Source of the DNA: Rhizopus sp. PT2906
Lineage: Eukaryota > Mucoromycota > Mucoromycetes > Mucorales > Rhizopodaceae
Length of the DNA stretch: 43,960 nt
Direction of reading: 5' to 3'
Assembly: GCA_025529335.1 (NCBI GenBank)
Contig: JAMYHX010000367.1
Coordinates: forward strand, 1 to 43,960
Shown here piece after piece: positions 23,017 through 34,650 of this stretch. The translations under genes were made by a program, and so were the position numbers. The notes beneath the pieces are model-generated. The model made no database searches. It saw only the letters and a list, made by a program, of their open reading frames with translations, and was not told where the DNA came from. How positions within the stretch are numbered: the first letter of the stretch is position 1; each line of letters begins with the position of its first letter.

Positions 23017-23649
23017 TTACATATCTTTGGTATTACTTGGAGGAGGAAGTGGAGGATGATGATAATGTGGTTGTATTGCAGATATATCTAAAGGATGACC
23101 AGGTGGTGGCATCATCTGCTGACCCAATCTGACACGATATAATTCCAAAGCGCTCTCAAGTTCCTGTATACGTTGTTGATGCTGTCTTAGTTTATCATGT
23201 AAAAATCGAATGTGGTCCACTGACTTTCGCAAGATAGTTCCCTTGTTGGATTTGATGGCTTCTCTACTATCAGGCAATAGTGTCGCCAATTCATTTATTC
23301 TTTCATTTATATTCTCTCTTCTTCTTCTTTCTACGGCGTTGTGACTTTCTCTTCTTCGTCTCTTCTTTTCAAATATTTCCTGCATGCTTCTTTATATCAG
23401 TTTACTATGTTTATTCTTATGTTTATCTTACTTTTTCTGCATCATTTCATCTTCCATACTATTAGGACTTGATACATCTGTTGTTTCTCTATTATTACTC
23501 GAAGGTGGTTGCTGATAAACAGGTTGATATTTATTGTTGTATATTCTATCTGATATAGAAGGCATTGTATCATAAGGTAGTTTTACTGTACTATTATTAC
23601 TATTGTTATTTCTGTTGTTGTTGGTATTATGATCTATAGTTGAATACAT
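23017..23649 (-). CDS. bHLH transcription factor (E-box type)
   Basis: Two exons: about 23649-23433 and about 23390-23017. The N-terminal exon is Asn/Ser-rich, low-complexity and ends MEDEMMQKK. The second exon carries the basic region RRESHNAVERRRRENINERI, with the H-E-R-R residues that read CANNTG/CACGTG E-boxes, then helix 1, a loop, helix 2 (KGTILRKSVDHIRFLHDKL) and a leucine-heptad extension (QQRIQELESALELYRVRL), resembling MITF/USF-type bHLH-zip proteins. A His/Pro-rich tail ends the protein. The acceptor is uncertain: several AGs lie within 14 bp, and the one at the ATGCAG just before EIFEKK does not keep frame, so the upstream AAAG or AAGAAG is preferred. The start at 23649 was taken because further upstream is low-complexity. 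Confidence 0.8.
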
Positions 23650-24154
23650 ATTATTAAGTGATTGTACGATATTAATATTGGTATTATTATTATTTAAAAG
23701 AAAAAGAAGAAAAGAGAAAATAATAAAAATTATCTTCTCTAAATAATGACGTATCTCACTGTTATAAAGATAACGTGATGACAGTAACTGGATGATACAT
23801 ATTTGTATATGAATATACACACATATGCAAGTGATGTACACATCCTAACAATAATACTCCACAAACACCTTAATAAAGCCATACACACATGTATACAATA
23901 GTCTTTATGAGGGAGATAAAGGGCTATCTGTTTATCTTTTTATCATATCCCTTATTCACCCTGCATAGATAAATATCATATGCATCATAGTTTGATGCAT
24001 ATAATTTTTTTTTTCGCCACAATAAGCTTTAAATAGGTGCAAGTAATTCAGGAACAGACCCACTTTCTATTCCTGACCTCATAGGTACGTCACTACCAAC
24101 CATGATCATTTATAAAAAGAACTACTTTTCTCTCTTTTCTGTCTCACTTTTACA
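23650..24154. promoter_or_regulatory. Divergent promoter region, bHLH gene and small ORF
   Basis: 505 bp between the bHLH start (minus) and a small ORF at 24155 (plus). TTTATAAAAAG at 24109-24119 is a good TATA box for the small ORF, about 40 bp before its ATG, and a CT-rich leader follows. The bHLH side is Asn-codon-like repeats and AT-rich DNA. Confidence 0.5.
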
Positions 24155-24310
24155 ATGTCAAATACAAACGAGCCGTTCACATCACCCAAGACAAAATCCA
24201 AAACAGGAGGAAACAATACGTTATTCAACTTGATAGCTATGCCATTTGCAGCCATTGGAGGCGCATTATCACAAATCGGTGGGAAATTTACAAGAAAACC
24301 AACAAAATAA
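24155..24310 (+). CDS. Small protein of 51 residues, unknown
   Basis: ATG in good context (ACAATGTC) about 40 bp after a TATA box, with a pyrimidine-rich leader in between. The product is basic: a polar N-terminus (MSNTNEPFTSPKTKSKTGG), a Gly/Ala-rich hydrophobic centre (LFNLIAMPFAAIGGALSQIGG) and a basic end (KFTRKPTK). The centre could be a short membrane or amphipathic helix. The stop lies only 7 bp from the NMD3 stop on the other strand, so the 3' UTRs must overlap. No family recognised. The promoter layout makes it more than a chance ORF, but a homologue search is needed. Confidence 0.5.
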   Translation: MSNTNEPFTSPKTKSKTGGNNTLFNLIAMPFAAIGGALSQIGGKFTRKPTK

Positions 24311-24317
24311 AGCTTTA

Positions 24318-25909
24318 TTACATTTCCATTTCTTCATCTTCATCATGAACTGGATGATCAGGCTCATCCATATGAATGGCCATTTCATCCATCATTTCTT
24401 CTAATGAGATCTCGGGTAACTCTTCTTCTTCTTCTTCTTCTACTGCGTCTTCAGTTTCCATCAAGTTGCTATTCTTGAAAATATTGATGTTGGCTCTGAA
24501 CTCGGGATCTTCTTCAATGTCTCTCATAAACAGTTCCATATCATTTTCAATACGAGCTTGTTCTTGTTTACGAGGTAACATTTCATCCACTTCTTTACCC
24601 AATTGTTGTAACTTCCAGTTTCTTTGTCTTGACTTCTTCTTACGTGCAGGATAAGATTTACGTACAAGGATGACGTCAGGTAAATCTGAAGCATCGAGTC
24701 GATCAAACTCTTCATTGTTAAAGTTGGTCCTTGTCAAATCGTAACCCATGACAGTGTCACCAGGATTCAGCAGTGCACCCAGATGAGATCTGGCGATGAA
24801 TTGTTCATCATTTCTACCAAAGTCTGACATTCTTGCAACATGAACATCACACAACACCCTTTTACCATCTACAGGCCCCAGAGGTTCAACATCTAACACA
24901 TAGTATTCGACCATACTCTTTGCACTGGCTAATGCTTGGAAGGGTTGTCTATAATATTGAGTTGTACTAACATCGGCTGTGGCTAATGTATTTACATCCA
25001 ACAAATGAATTGAATTACTAATTCTTGTACATATTAATAATCGATTGATATTTCCAAAATTATTGGCTAGTTTCTTTGGTATACACACAAGGTCATCTCG
25101 ACATATAGGTACAATTTCACAGGAGTATGTAAATTTATAGTTGCTTACGCTTGTATGAATATCTTTTGAAATCAATTGCTCACTTGTCTTGTATCGCATA
25201 GGTACAACTGCCTGCAAGAATTCGACCATCTTGATGGCATGGTTACGGCTACCATAGTAAAAATCAATACCATCTTTGGCTTCCTTGATGTTGGTCGTAT
25301 CTTTGTGTGCGTTGTGTTTCAAGATGATTTGTTCCAAGAACAAGAATGTACGTTTATGTTCTACCTTTTGTCGAACTTGCACTACTGCTTTCCATGTATT
25401 TTGAGCAGCCAATCGTGTACACTCATCACACTGCTGACTAGATACCACATACTCGACTTCAAAGACTTGCTGCAAGATCGTATTGGCAAAGACTTCCTTT
25501 TGAATCGTCAGTTTCACCTTGATACGTCTACTGTGTGGTTCAGTCCAGATAAAACCAGCATCAACCAATCGGACTCGATTTAATCCCTTTAGTTTCTTGA
25601 GACACAATGTCAACAGTTCTCGAGATTCTAACTCTGCTGTGACCCAGATTCCAGGTGGTTGAAGGTATCGTTCGCAGTTACGGCAAAAGTGAATTGTAGC
25701 ATGTTTAGGAATACCTTCTGTGATATCAACTTCATTACGAATACAGTTGACACACATATTGGCAGCATTAGGAGGAGTGGGTGCACCACAGCCAGGACAT
25801 AAACTGTATATATAAAAAAAGATTAGATTCTTTTTTGCTTCTTCTCTAGTTTGACTCTATTTCTATCAACTTACATTAACTGTTCCGTAATTTCAGGATG
25901 ATATTCCAT
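24318..25909 (-). CDS. NMD3: 60S ribosomal export adaptor NMD3
   Basis: Binds the nascent 60S subunit and recruits Crm1 for nuclear export. Exons 25909-25875 and 25803-24318 (506 residues); splicing gives EQLILCPGCGAPTPP, so the first zinc cysteines are created just after the junction. Zinc-binding pairs are CPGC, CVNC, CRNC and CDEC, all near the N-terminus as in yeast Nmd3. Other family blocks: ELLTLCLKKLKGLNRVRLVDAGFIWTEPHSRRIKVKLTIQKEV, GIDFYYGSRNHA, and the GDTVMGYDLTRTNFNNEEFD region. The C-terminus is very acidic and Met-rich (EEMMDEMAIHMDEP), the region that holds nuclear export signals in yeast. Divergent from RLP24, another 60S maturation gene. Confidence 0.96.
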
Positions 25910-26074
25910 GATTTGTTTCTAGGGAAAAGAAGATCTAAAAGAGAAATATTTTTCTCTTTTGCTGCTTATTATAATCATAAAAAAAAGCGGCTAAGCCACC
26001 CGCAGTTTTATAAATCTGAAATATCAATTACTGCTCCTATTTGTTCTCTTTAAATTTTTTTTTTCCACTAACAA
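25910..26074. promoter_or_regulatory. Short divergent promoter, NMD3/RLP24
   Basis: 165 bp separate the two start codons. The stretch contains CTCTTT-like and poly-T/A tracts and a GC-rich spot (AGCGGCTAAGCCACCCGCAG, about 25987-26006). Both genes act in 60S maturation, so shared control is plausible. Confidence 0.45.
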
Positions 26075-26656
26075 ATGCATATTACTCGTTGTTACTTTTG
26101 CTCAGGACCTTGTTATCCTGGACATGGTACCATGTTTGTTCGTAACGACAGTAAGGTAGTTTTCTTACAAACAGAGAAAATATCTGGTTGATTAACTTTT
26201 TGATCCTTAGACCTTCCGTTTTTGCCGATCTAAATGTCACAAAAACTTCAAGATGAAGCGTAATCCTCGTAAGGTTCGTTGGACTAAAGCTTTCAGAAAG
26301 GCAAGCGGCAAAGAAATGGTTATCGTAAGTTTGAACATGATCTTTCTACATTGATTCTCACTCCTCTTTAGGATTCTACATTTGAATTCGAGAAACGTCG
26401 TAATGTCCCTGTTCGCTATGATCGTAACTTGATGGCCACAACAATCAAGGCCATGAAACGAGTACAAGAAATTCGTGCTAAGCGTGAACGTGCATTCTAT
26501 AAGAACCGTATGGCTCCTAACAAAGAAAAAGAGAAGGCTGAAGATATCCGTGTTGTCAACCAGAACATTGAATTGGCACCTCTTGAACACAAAAAGAGAG
26601 TTCAAGCTATCAAATCCGAAAAGGAACAAACACAGACGATGGATATGGAAGAATAA
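26075..26656 (+). CDS. RLP24: Ribosome biogenesis protein RLP24
   Basis: Placeholder for eL24 on pre-60S particles, released in the cytoplasm by the AAA-ATPase Drg1. Exons 26075-26155, 26211-26324, 26372-26656 (159 residues); phase 0 throughout. The N-terminal zinc site is CYFC...CRSKC. Family blocks: GTMFVRNDSKTFRFCRSKCH, NPRKVRWTKAFRKASGKEMV, RRNVPVRYDRNLMATTIKAM, RAKRERAFYKNRM. The conserved VRYDRNL-type block and long basic tail mark RLP24, not the ribosomal protein eL24. Its 3' end faces COQ6 across 97 bp. Confidence 0.95.
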
Positions 26657-26753
26657 GAAAGAAAAAGGGGGCATCAAAGAGAAATTATTTTTATTGTAAA
26701 TAGAAGAAAAATCATTATTTTTTATAATAAAGGCATATGTGTGTGTTCAGTAT

Positions 26754-28502
26754 TTACATGCGTCTAATGTCTCCGTTGTATTCAATGCCCATCGCATATT
26801 TCATAATCTCGGCCTTTGAAAAGAATGAGAGATCAAGTATAAACATGTCGTTTTATTTACCTTTAAGAAATCCATTTGATTGACAGCGTTGAGGCCAAGA
26901 GATCGGATCCAAGTAACAGGTGCTACATCTGTTGAGTAAAGTCTATGTAGCTTGTCACATGAGCTAATCATCATGATATTGCGTAAATAACGCTCAGAAG
27001 CATATTGTCTTAGTAAATGAATATTGCCAATGTCTTGGCCTTCCATTGTGCCTTTTTCAACAAGTGTAGATAGACACTCTACATCCAGTATACCCTGATT
27101 TAATCCTTGTCCAGCAAGTGGGTGGGTTGCATGAGCCGCATCTCCCACAAGTGCAACTCGATCTGCCACATATCTTTCAGCATTACGTAGACGGAAAGGA
27201 AAGGAGGCTCGAGAGTGTTGTTGAACGTCAATGACTTGTGGTGGAAGAGAATGTTCTCGTTTAAGGATCTCATTATCACTTAGTGGTTTCTTTGCTATGC
27301 TCTCTCTCCACTCATACTCCCCTTGAATGTCATGGCTCTTTCCTTGTGTTATTTGTTTATAGAGATAGCTGAGGTCGACATGTGACATACGGAAGGCAGC
27401 ATTGACCATCGTACAGAAATCCGATGCTGGTATAGTTTTGAGTGCTTGGGCAATTCCTGGGTAAGTGGACCATACCATAGAAGCATATCCTTCAGCAAGC
27501 TACAACACAATCAATAACCTTCAAGCGTAACTAATCATGTATATCTTACCGGAAGCATGGCAATAGGTCCTGTCGGCAAGAATCGTTGCCATGCAGTAAG
27601 ACTACTCTCAGGGCGCTCAGGGTCTAATTTGAGAGTGGCAACCACCCCTTGTGCGTCATAATCCCAGCCGAGAGACTCGATTCCTGCAAAATCACGCACT
27701 GGACTATTGATACCGTCAGCACCTATCTGTCTTGGCATATCAGTAAACGTAAAATAAATGTAAAGACATCATTACCAATAAACGTGCTTTCAACTTCTTT
27801 CCGTCATCCAAATGGATTGTTGGCCAGTCTTTGAGGTCGATACCATCCTGGGACACCTCAGACTCTCTGTTGATCTCTGCTACTTTTGTTTTCTGAAATA
27901 TATCAATATGCACACCTTGTGCACGACATTCTTCGATACGTTTTAAGGCAGCGCTCTGAACGTTTACGTTCTCTACCATATAAGCGATTGTCTGTTGCTG
28001 ACCGTTTGTGTTTAAAAGAGCCGAATCCAAGTGAATCTTTGCCCCTGTGACACCATCCCAAACCCTCATATCACGATATCCATGCGTTCTGTCGAGTAAC
28101 ATATGACTTTTGACGCCGATCTCTAAAATGATGACCAGTTAAACTTTCATGACTGCTTGCTTGTATATTTATTTACTTGAAAAAAAGTTCATTGTGCCAG
28201 GTGTCAAGGAAACGACGCGGTTAGAATAATTGTCCTGTTTGGGTTCCCAGCTTTTAACGCCTGTCAAATCCATTGCTTCAACAAGTGCAATACGCTGACG
28301 ACTGACAGCTGGGCTAGAAGCTGCATACATGGGTTAAACTTGCTTTCTACATAGTCCTTTTTTGCTTACCCAAGGCACAGGCAAGCGTGACACCGGCCAC
28401 TCCTCCGCCAATAATAACAACATCATAAGCAAGATCTCGAGAAATACTTGTTGCAAAATTTCTTTTGCCGGGAAAACAAGATCTTTGGAATGAACGTAAC
28501 AT
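26754..28502 (-). CDS. COQ6: Ubiquinone biosynthesis monooxygenase COQ6
   Basis: Mitochondrial FAD-dependent hydroxylase of the coenzyme Q pathway. Six exons on the minus strand: 28502-28370, 28320-28177, 28122-27776, 27726-27550, 27499-26861, 26813-26754 (499 residues). It starts with a basic presequence (MLRSFQRSCFPGKRNFATS). The FAD dinucleotide fold is DVVIIGGGVAGVTLACALA; IGADGINSPVRDFAGI is the DG motif and VALVGDAAHATHPLAGQGLN the GD motif, all in family order. The last exon is only 20 codons. The protein is close to the usual COQ6 length. Confidence 0.93.
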
Positions 28503-29936
28503 GGTGAGCTTTTATTTAGAAAAAAAAAGGGAAACACTACGCACATGCGAAAATAAAAATAGTGTGACGTTTTATCATTCTTTGAAGAAGGAAAAGCAAA
28601 AGATTGACCACAAAATACGTTATTCTTATAGATGCGCCACGCCCAATAAAGAGATTATTACATATTCATCGACATATGCTTCTCTTATATTTCAGTGCTA
28701 TACATAGTGTTGAATGTGGTTTGTCTAGTGTTATAAATTAGACATAATAAATGATAAATTATGCAATAAGCTTGAACAGCATCATTCATGAAAGCAAGGT
28801 TTACTTCAGATCTGACGAAGAATTGCATCATAAGGAATAAACACTGATTTATAAATGATGAATAAACTTTATAGTCTTCGCATTAACACATCTTTGGTCC
28901 AGTGTTATCAGTAAAGCTGCACTGAGACAAGTAGAGGACCAATGAGTGCAATAAGGTGAAGCTTCACAATGACATAACAATAGAACAGGAATAAAAAGTA
29001 ACGCTTACTGCATTAAAAGTTTAAATAAGGTTCATCGGAATAAACACTTTCCCTGCTTGTGCCTAGGTTTCTAGTCTCAGATCAACAATTGGTCAGGTAC
29101 AAATACAAACGGTCTAAAAGAAGAACTCTAAGAATTCCTCTATGATGAAACAATGATATTCTATAAATAGCAAACCCCCGTTTTTTCCTATATACACGCG
29201 AAAACGCTATGAACACTGTGATAGTTGGTGAATAAGTAGTTTTAATTCGGGAAAGATTTGGAATACAAAAAGATAAAATGGGTCTCTTTGTAATCCTTTT
29301 CTTAACAAAGGAAGTGATTCATGGGAAAAAGGAGATTGATCTTTAAATAGAAGAATAAATGCTGTCAACCAATTACATCTTATGAATTGTCATCAACTAC
29401 TACAGACTATATACGACATGAATCAGTGTTGTGGAATTAATACAAGGTATGCATACAAAATACTTTATTTTTAAAGTGAATGTTAAAGTAACTTGAAATT
29501 TGTAGATAAAATGAAACATTACATATTTTGAAAGAATCCTTAGTAATTATAACCCTGCTCCTCCACTTAGTTATTGGCTCGATTCTTTGTATTCAGTTAG
29601 TTGCAAATGTATATAATAGATCTGTATACTTTGAGACAGCAGACAACACGCTGTACCTGTCATTTTGACCCGAGTTACCTGAGATCTTTAGATCAACCAT
29701 GGTACCTGACAGTTTGAAAAGAGGTATAGAAAGTTAATTTGACCAAATTTGCTATCATTATATGAGCCATCCTGTATAAAAAACGACATGAAAGACAATG
29801 ATGTTTTATACAAATAAATGAAACCTTCTGTTCTGGTGTGCCCATAGAAAAAAGGGTTTAGGTGAACCTTTCGAATCCCGCCTTGCTCCCCTTTCCCCCC
29901 CTTTTTTTTACGCAGCAAACAAAAACTTTGAGATCG
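28503..29936. other. AT-rich intergenic stretch
   Basis: 1.4 kb between divergent COQ6 and polymerase kappa. I see no ORF, repeat array or RNA gene I can support. A C-run and T8 tract (about 29895-29910) precede the polymerase kappa start. Confidence 0.5.
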
Positions 29937-32186
29937 ATGACTGAAGAAGAAGAAGAATTAGATTCACAAATCTTTGAAGAAGAGCAAGATCTGTTTTTCG
30001 ATGAAGACTCTGAAGAAGAACAAGAAGAAGTGAAAGAAAATGTTCAACAAGAAAGCGAAGAGTCTTTTCGAAGACGTTTAGCTGGACCTTCAACGAACAA
30101 GGTTTGTTTAGACAATAGATCACATAAGCCTTTTGCTAAACCAGTAATATAGGCAGGACTTGGTAGTGTGGATAAAGATAAGGTGAACAAGATTATATAT
30201 GAAGCATCCAAGGTATTATGTAAAAAGGAGTAACAAAGAAACGGCCTTATAAACCAGTTCCATGTAGGGATCAGCATTCTTTGAAAATGAAAAAAAGAAA
30301 GACGAGATGGTGACAAAACGTATCAATGCTATTCTTAAGAAATATGACACCATCAAGGATCAAGACTTGTCTTTTGAAAAGAGAATTGTTGATAGCATGA
30401 TAAAGGATCTGGAAGCGAAGAGAGATTTGACTCAATGCATATGTCATATTGATATGGATGCATTCTATGCATCTGTAGAAGAACTTGAAAACCCAGAACT
30501 GAAGACCCAGCCGATGGCAGTCGGAAGCATGTCAATGTTGTGTACAAGCAACTATGAGGCAAGAAAATACGGTGTTCGCAGTGCTATGCCTGGCTTTATT
30601 GCGATCAAATTGTGCCCTCAGTTAAAGATGATCCCGCTTAACTTTGCAAAGTATCGAGCCGCTTCAAACAAAGTGAGAGCCATTTTTGCAAAATATGACC
30701 CTCTATTCTTGCCACTTAGCTTGGATGAGGTAAGTTTGTAAAGAGAAACTGTCACTGTGATCTAATCACATAATAGGCTTATTTAAATCTAACAGAAGTA
30801 AGGATATAAGATGAGTCAAAATATGTTAATCATTGTGTGGTTTAGTATTTAAAAAAGGAACCAGACTTGACTCCTGATGAGCTTGTCCAACAGATTCGAC
30901 GCGAAATATTCGAAAGTACTCAGCTAACAGCCAGCGCAGGTAGATCATTGCACGTTCCTTTTCCTTTTCCTGACACATCATAGGAATTGCCTGCAACAAG
31001 TTTCTAGCTAAAGTATGCAGTGATATAAACAAACCGAATGGTCAATATTATTTGCCTATAGATAAGACAAGGGTGATGGAATTTGTCAAAAAACTAAAGG
31101 TGCGGCAGATCCCAGGTGTTGGTAGAGTTACAGAGAGAGTGCTCGAAGCGCTTGGCGTCCATACCTGTAGTGACATCTACGCCAAACGCGCAATTCTATA
31201 CAAATTATTGAGTCCGGCTCATTTTCAATTCTTGCTAAAAAGCTGCCTTGGATTAGGAACAACTATATTTGACACAGAATCAGAAAGGAAAAGTGTAGGC
31301 GTTGAAAGGTATATTATGGCTACTCCTCTTATACTTTGACTCATTTTTTCTAGGACATTTTCACCCATATCTGACCCAAACCAGCTGTACCAAAAGCTAC
31401 ACGAATTATGTCAAGCGTTAGAAAGGGATGTAGAAAAAGCAGGTGTTATGGTAAGCTTAATCTGGTTTAGATGTCTTTTATTAAACCATCAACGTAGGGG
31501 CGAAATGTTGGAATCAAGCTCAAATTTGTATCTTTTGAAATGCGTGTAAGGTCAAAAACGCTTCCTACATACATTTGGTCTGCAAAAGACATTGAAAAAG
31601 TCGCTAAAAAGGTAGGGATTACATGAAATGTACTTTTATAAAGCTTTATTAAGAGCTTGTGTAGATACTTGCTAAAGAAATGCCGATGAACCTTCGACTC
31701 ATGGGTGTGCGTTTAGCCAATTTAAAGCCTAGAGGAAGCGAAGATGAAAGGGTTTTGAAGGTATAAGAGAGTGAAGCGTAGTTCGTAACTTGTTTGTTAA
31801 TCAATGAAAGTAGTACTTTATAAAAGCACCTTTGCCTGAAAAAGTCAAAGATAGTTCAGATAGTTCGATAGAAATTAAAGAGCAAGAGCCGAGCACACTC
31901 GTTTGTCCAATTTGTAATCGTGCACTAGTCATGGATATCGCTCAATTTAATAACCACGTAGACGAATGCCTAAATAAAGTAGAAGTAAAAACGATTTTGG
32001 AAAACGAAAAGCGTCAGTATTCCCCTTCAAGCAACAGAAGTAGCTCTCAATCGAGCAACAAAAGAATAAAGAGGTATAAGGACGTATACTAATTCTACCA
32101 GTATTAACAACGCGTGTAGGTCTAATAGTACAAACTTTAAACAAAACAGCAAGTCTTTATTTGACTACTACTCATCCTCAGTCTAG
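29937..32186 (+). CDS. POLK: Y-family translesion DNA polymerase kappa
   Basis: Bypasses DNA lesions. Eleven exons: 29937-30101, 30153-30212, 30268-30729, 30777-30797, 30846-30939, 30984-31308, 31354-31450, 31498-31611, 31665-31760, 31814-32073, 32120-32186 (586 residues), all in phase. An acidic N-terminal arm precedes the kappa N-clasp (AGLGSVDKDKVNKIIYEASKGSAFFENE). Catalytic motifs: CHIDMDAFYASVE, MLCTSNYEARKYGVRSAMPG, and PLSLDEAYLNLTE with its acidic SLDE pair. Exon 4 is a 21-nt micro-exon coding AYLNLTE directly after SLDE. Then come ASAGIACNKFLAKVCSD, the HhH segment RQIPGVGRVTERVLEALG and the little finger. The C-terminus has a UBZ4-type zinc finger (CPICNRALVMDIAQFNNHVDEC) and ends KSLFDYYSSSV, a PIP-box-like L-x-x-Y-Y sequence for PCNA. 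Confidence 0.93.
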
Positions 32187-32464
32187 TAACATTCTCGTAT
32201 GCTAGTGCTAATCACATCATTTAATTTAACATTACAATAAACTTTTTGCATAGATCTCATTACAAAATTGAAGTACATCTTTAGTTAGCTAGAAGACTAA
32301 TGACATAATAAAGACCAAATACATTTCATATAAACGTTTGGCTTGTCATAATATCATACCCGAATGTCCCATTAACAAAATATTCAACCCATAACCTGCA
32401 CATATTCTCCCATTGTACCTTTATTTAAATGACTATTACACTTGAAATATTTACAAAGACTATA

Positions 32465-32923
32465 TCACCGTTGAAGTAGCTGTTGGAGGATTTTCTTGGA
32501 CAACGCTAAAGAGCGACTTAGCTTTACCCTTTTATGAGCCACAAGTGAAGTGAAAGATGACGTTGACTTTCTCTTTTGTAATATTTTGTTTTGCTCTTTG
32601 TATTGTTCTGTAGGTAAATCCGGAACAGTGAAGCTTGGAGATGGGTATGATACGATGGACGATAGAGTCAAGGTTGAGCCTACGTTGGGTAAGAGTAGTA
32701 TGTCAAGCTCAGTGTTTGTATTATAATCACAACTTGCTGCATTCAAGGCTCTTTCTATATATCTATTACCCAAGTGTGCCTCGTGGTTTACGCCTTCGCC
32801 TACTACAGTGTACAGGAAGTGCTGGAAAATACAATCAACATCCTCAGGTGCGTTAATAGCATGACTTGCTAGTAATTTAGGATGCTCTAATGCAGAGGGA
32901 AATGATATTGGCTCCAAAAACAT
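32465..32923 (-). CDS. Hypothetical protein, 152 residues
   Basis: Single-exon ORF with ATG at 32923. A TATA-like TATTTAAATA (32966-32975) and a CT-rich leader lie just upstream on the minus strand, which supports this start; an AG before the ATG could instead be an acceptor from an unseen exon. The N-terminal half is mixed and possibly folded (HFLYTVVGEGVNHEAHLG), the C-terminal third basic (KRKSTSS, HKRVKLSR) and could be a nuclear localisation signal. No family recognised. It is convergent with polymerase kappa, with 278 bp between the stops. Confidence 0.5.
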   Translation of the reverse strand: MFLEPISFPSALEHPKLLASHAINAPEDVDCIFQHFLYTVVGEGVNHEAHLGNRYIERALNAASCDYNTNTELDILLLPNVGSTLTLSSIVSYPSPSFTVPDLPTEQYKEQNKILQKRKSTSSFTSLVAHKRVKLSRSLALSKKILQQLLQR

Positions 32924-34650
32924 CAATCTAGTATGCAGAAAAAAGAAGGAAAAGGCACATTGTACTATTTAAATACCCGTTTGCACGGGCCAACCGAGGG
33001 GACATAGGTAACTGTTGTATAAATCACATGAATTAGTTACACTACCAAATGACACATCTACGGGCAGTTCCGTTTATTCTCACAATATGACTAGATGTCA
33101 TTATCTTTACTGAAAACAGGGCTATCAAGGTTTACACAAGTCGTATAGAGTAGCTTGATCACATTGATAAAAAATACAATGACCGTATTTCTGAAGCAGC
33201 ATATTATATTTTAGTATCATTCTTTGCAATAGCGCACAAACCTCTAAAGTTACTTTATAAATATTAAGTGAAACATCTCAATCGTAGCTTCTGTACTTCT
33301 ATTTTTACGCCTGAAATAAGCAGCAAACTATCTTGTCAAATTGGTAATCTAAATTATCAAGCACGGCATGAAATCTGTGTATTTGTTTAAAAACTATTAT
33401 AAAAAGACAAAAGGGCTTAACATTACAAATACTCGTAGTTGGTAATTTTTCATTTCCAATCAAGATAAGATCAGAAGGGGGGAAAATAAAGCCCGGTGCT
33501 GTACAAAGAGTTGGTGAAACTATCGTACTATGTATATATTCATAAATAAAGCAATTACCTTGATTGTATCTGTGCTTCAGCAGATTTTTTGATATCCCTG
33601 CACAGGATCATAAAAGAAAGCACACTATAATGTTGTAGCTTACATTCAGTATTACAAAGTGTTGAATACTACAAGTAAAACAAGCTCTCTTATAATAAAC
33701 TAAATCGTTTAGTTGGTTATTAATCTTTCCTCTAAACAAATATGGTCAACATTTATGATAACACATAACTGAAGAAGTCGTTAGAGGCTTTATTTAAATA
33801 GTCTGATCTTGACTTCTTCTTTGGACCAAAAAACAAGACCAGCTGTTCCCCATCTATCCCTAAGGTATGTTATATTCTTTACTCTTGTAAGAAACTGACA
33901 TGTAGTATTATAGATCGTAAAATCGAAACAGAACCGGTTCTAGCTGCGGATAGTTTGGTTCTTACCAAACTTTGGTCTCACACACTCCTTTAACACCTTC
34001 CGCTCCTTTGACCGCTCTCTTCTCTCTTTGCTCTCTCCAGGCCAGTTATCAATGGCCCTTTTTAATACACTTCAGGTAATATGTTAATAATCTTAATACG
34101 TCTACTCAATTTTCTTGCTTCTCTTTTATCTTATAAACTCTCTTCTTTATAAAGTATTTACTATCAATGTAAATACTGATTCACTAATCATTCCTTTGTT
34201 CATTCTTTTGCTTATTGTTGTCTCTTTTATTATCATTTGTTGTCTGAAATTATCGTTTTTCTATAGGTGTATGGAATAAAGTGTAAAGTGTAACTATCAT
34301 CAAAGCTATACAGCATGTTTTAATAGACTGTTCGTTATTTGCTCAGAGATAAAGAACACATTTGTACTAAATAGTCGCTTAGTGGACAAATGCATATAAA
34401 TGCATTCTATATAATGATTGTAGTTATTTTTATCTCAAAATGACCATCCTTTAGAGCATCTTCATTCGCTCAAAATATACAAAACACGTCATTGTATTTG
34501 AACTGAAAATGAATATACTTTTAAACTTTTTGCTTTGTATTCTCAGTTAGGAAAATACAAAGGTTAAACTTTTTACACAAGCACCAACTCCGACCTTTGT
34601 TAAATGACGGGAAGAGCACTGGGAAACCCTTTCTTTTTCCTCAACACAAA
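32924..34650. other. 1.7 kb intergenic with a possible tiny spliced ORF
   Basis: Mostly AT-rich DNA without a clear gene. At 33985-34051 a strongly CT-rich stretch, like a fungal leader, precedes ATG at 34052. An exon 34052-34075 with a good donor (CAG|GTAATA) and an acceptor at 34264-34266 would give only 16 residues (MALFNTLQVYGIKCKV). It may be a non-coding transcript, a small peptide or a coincidence. Confidence 0.35.

Noticed and set aside
25176..25583. 135-codon plus-strand ORF
   Set aside because: Antisense to the long NMD3 exon.
26237..26677. 146-codon minus-strand ORF
   Set aside because: Antisense to RLP24 exons, no domain.
29862..29885. TTCGAATCC-like T-loop sequence
   Set aside because: No matching stems of a tRNA around it.
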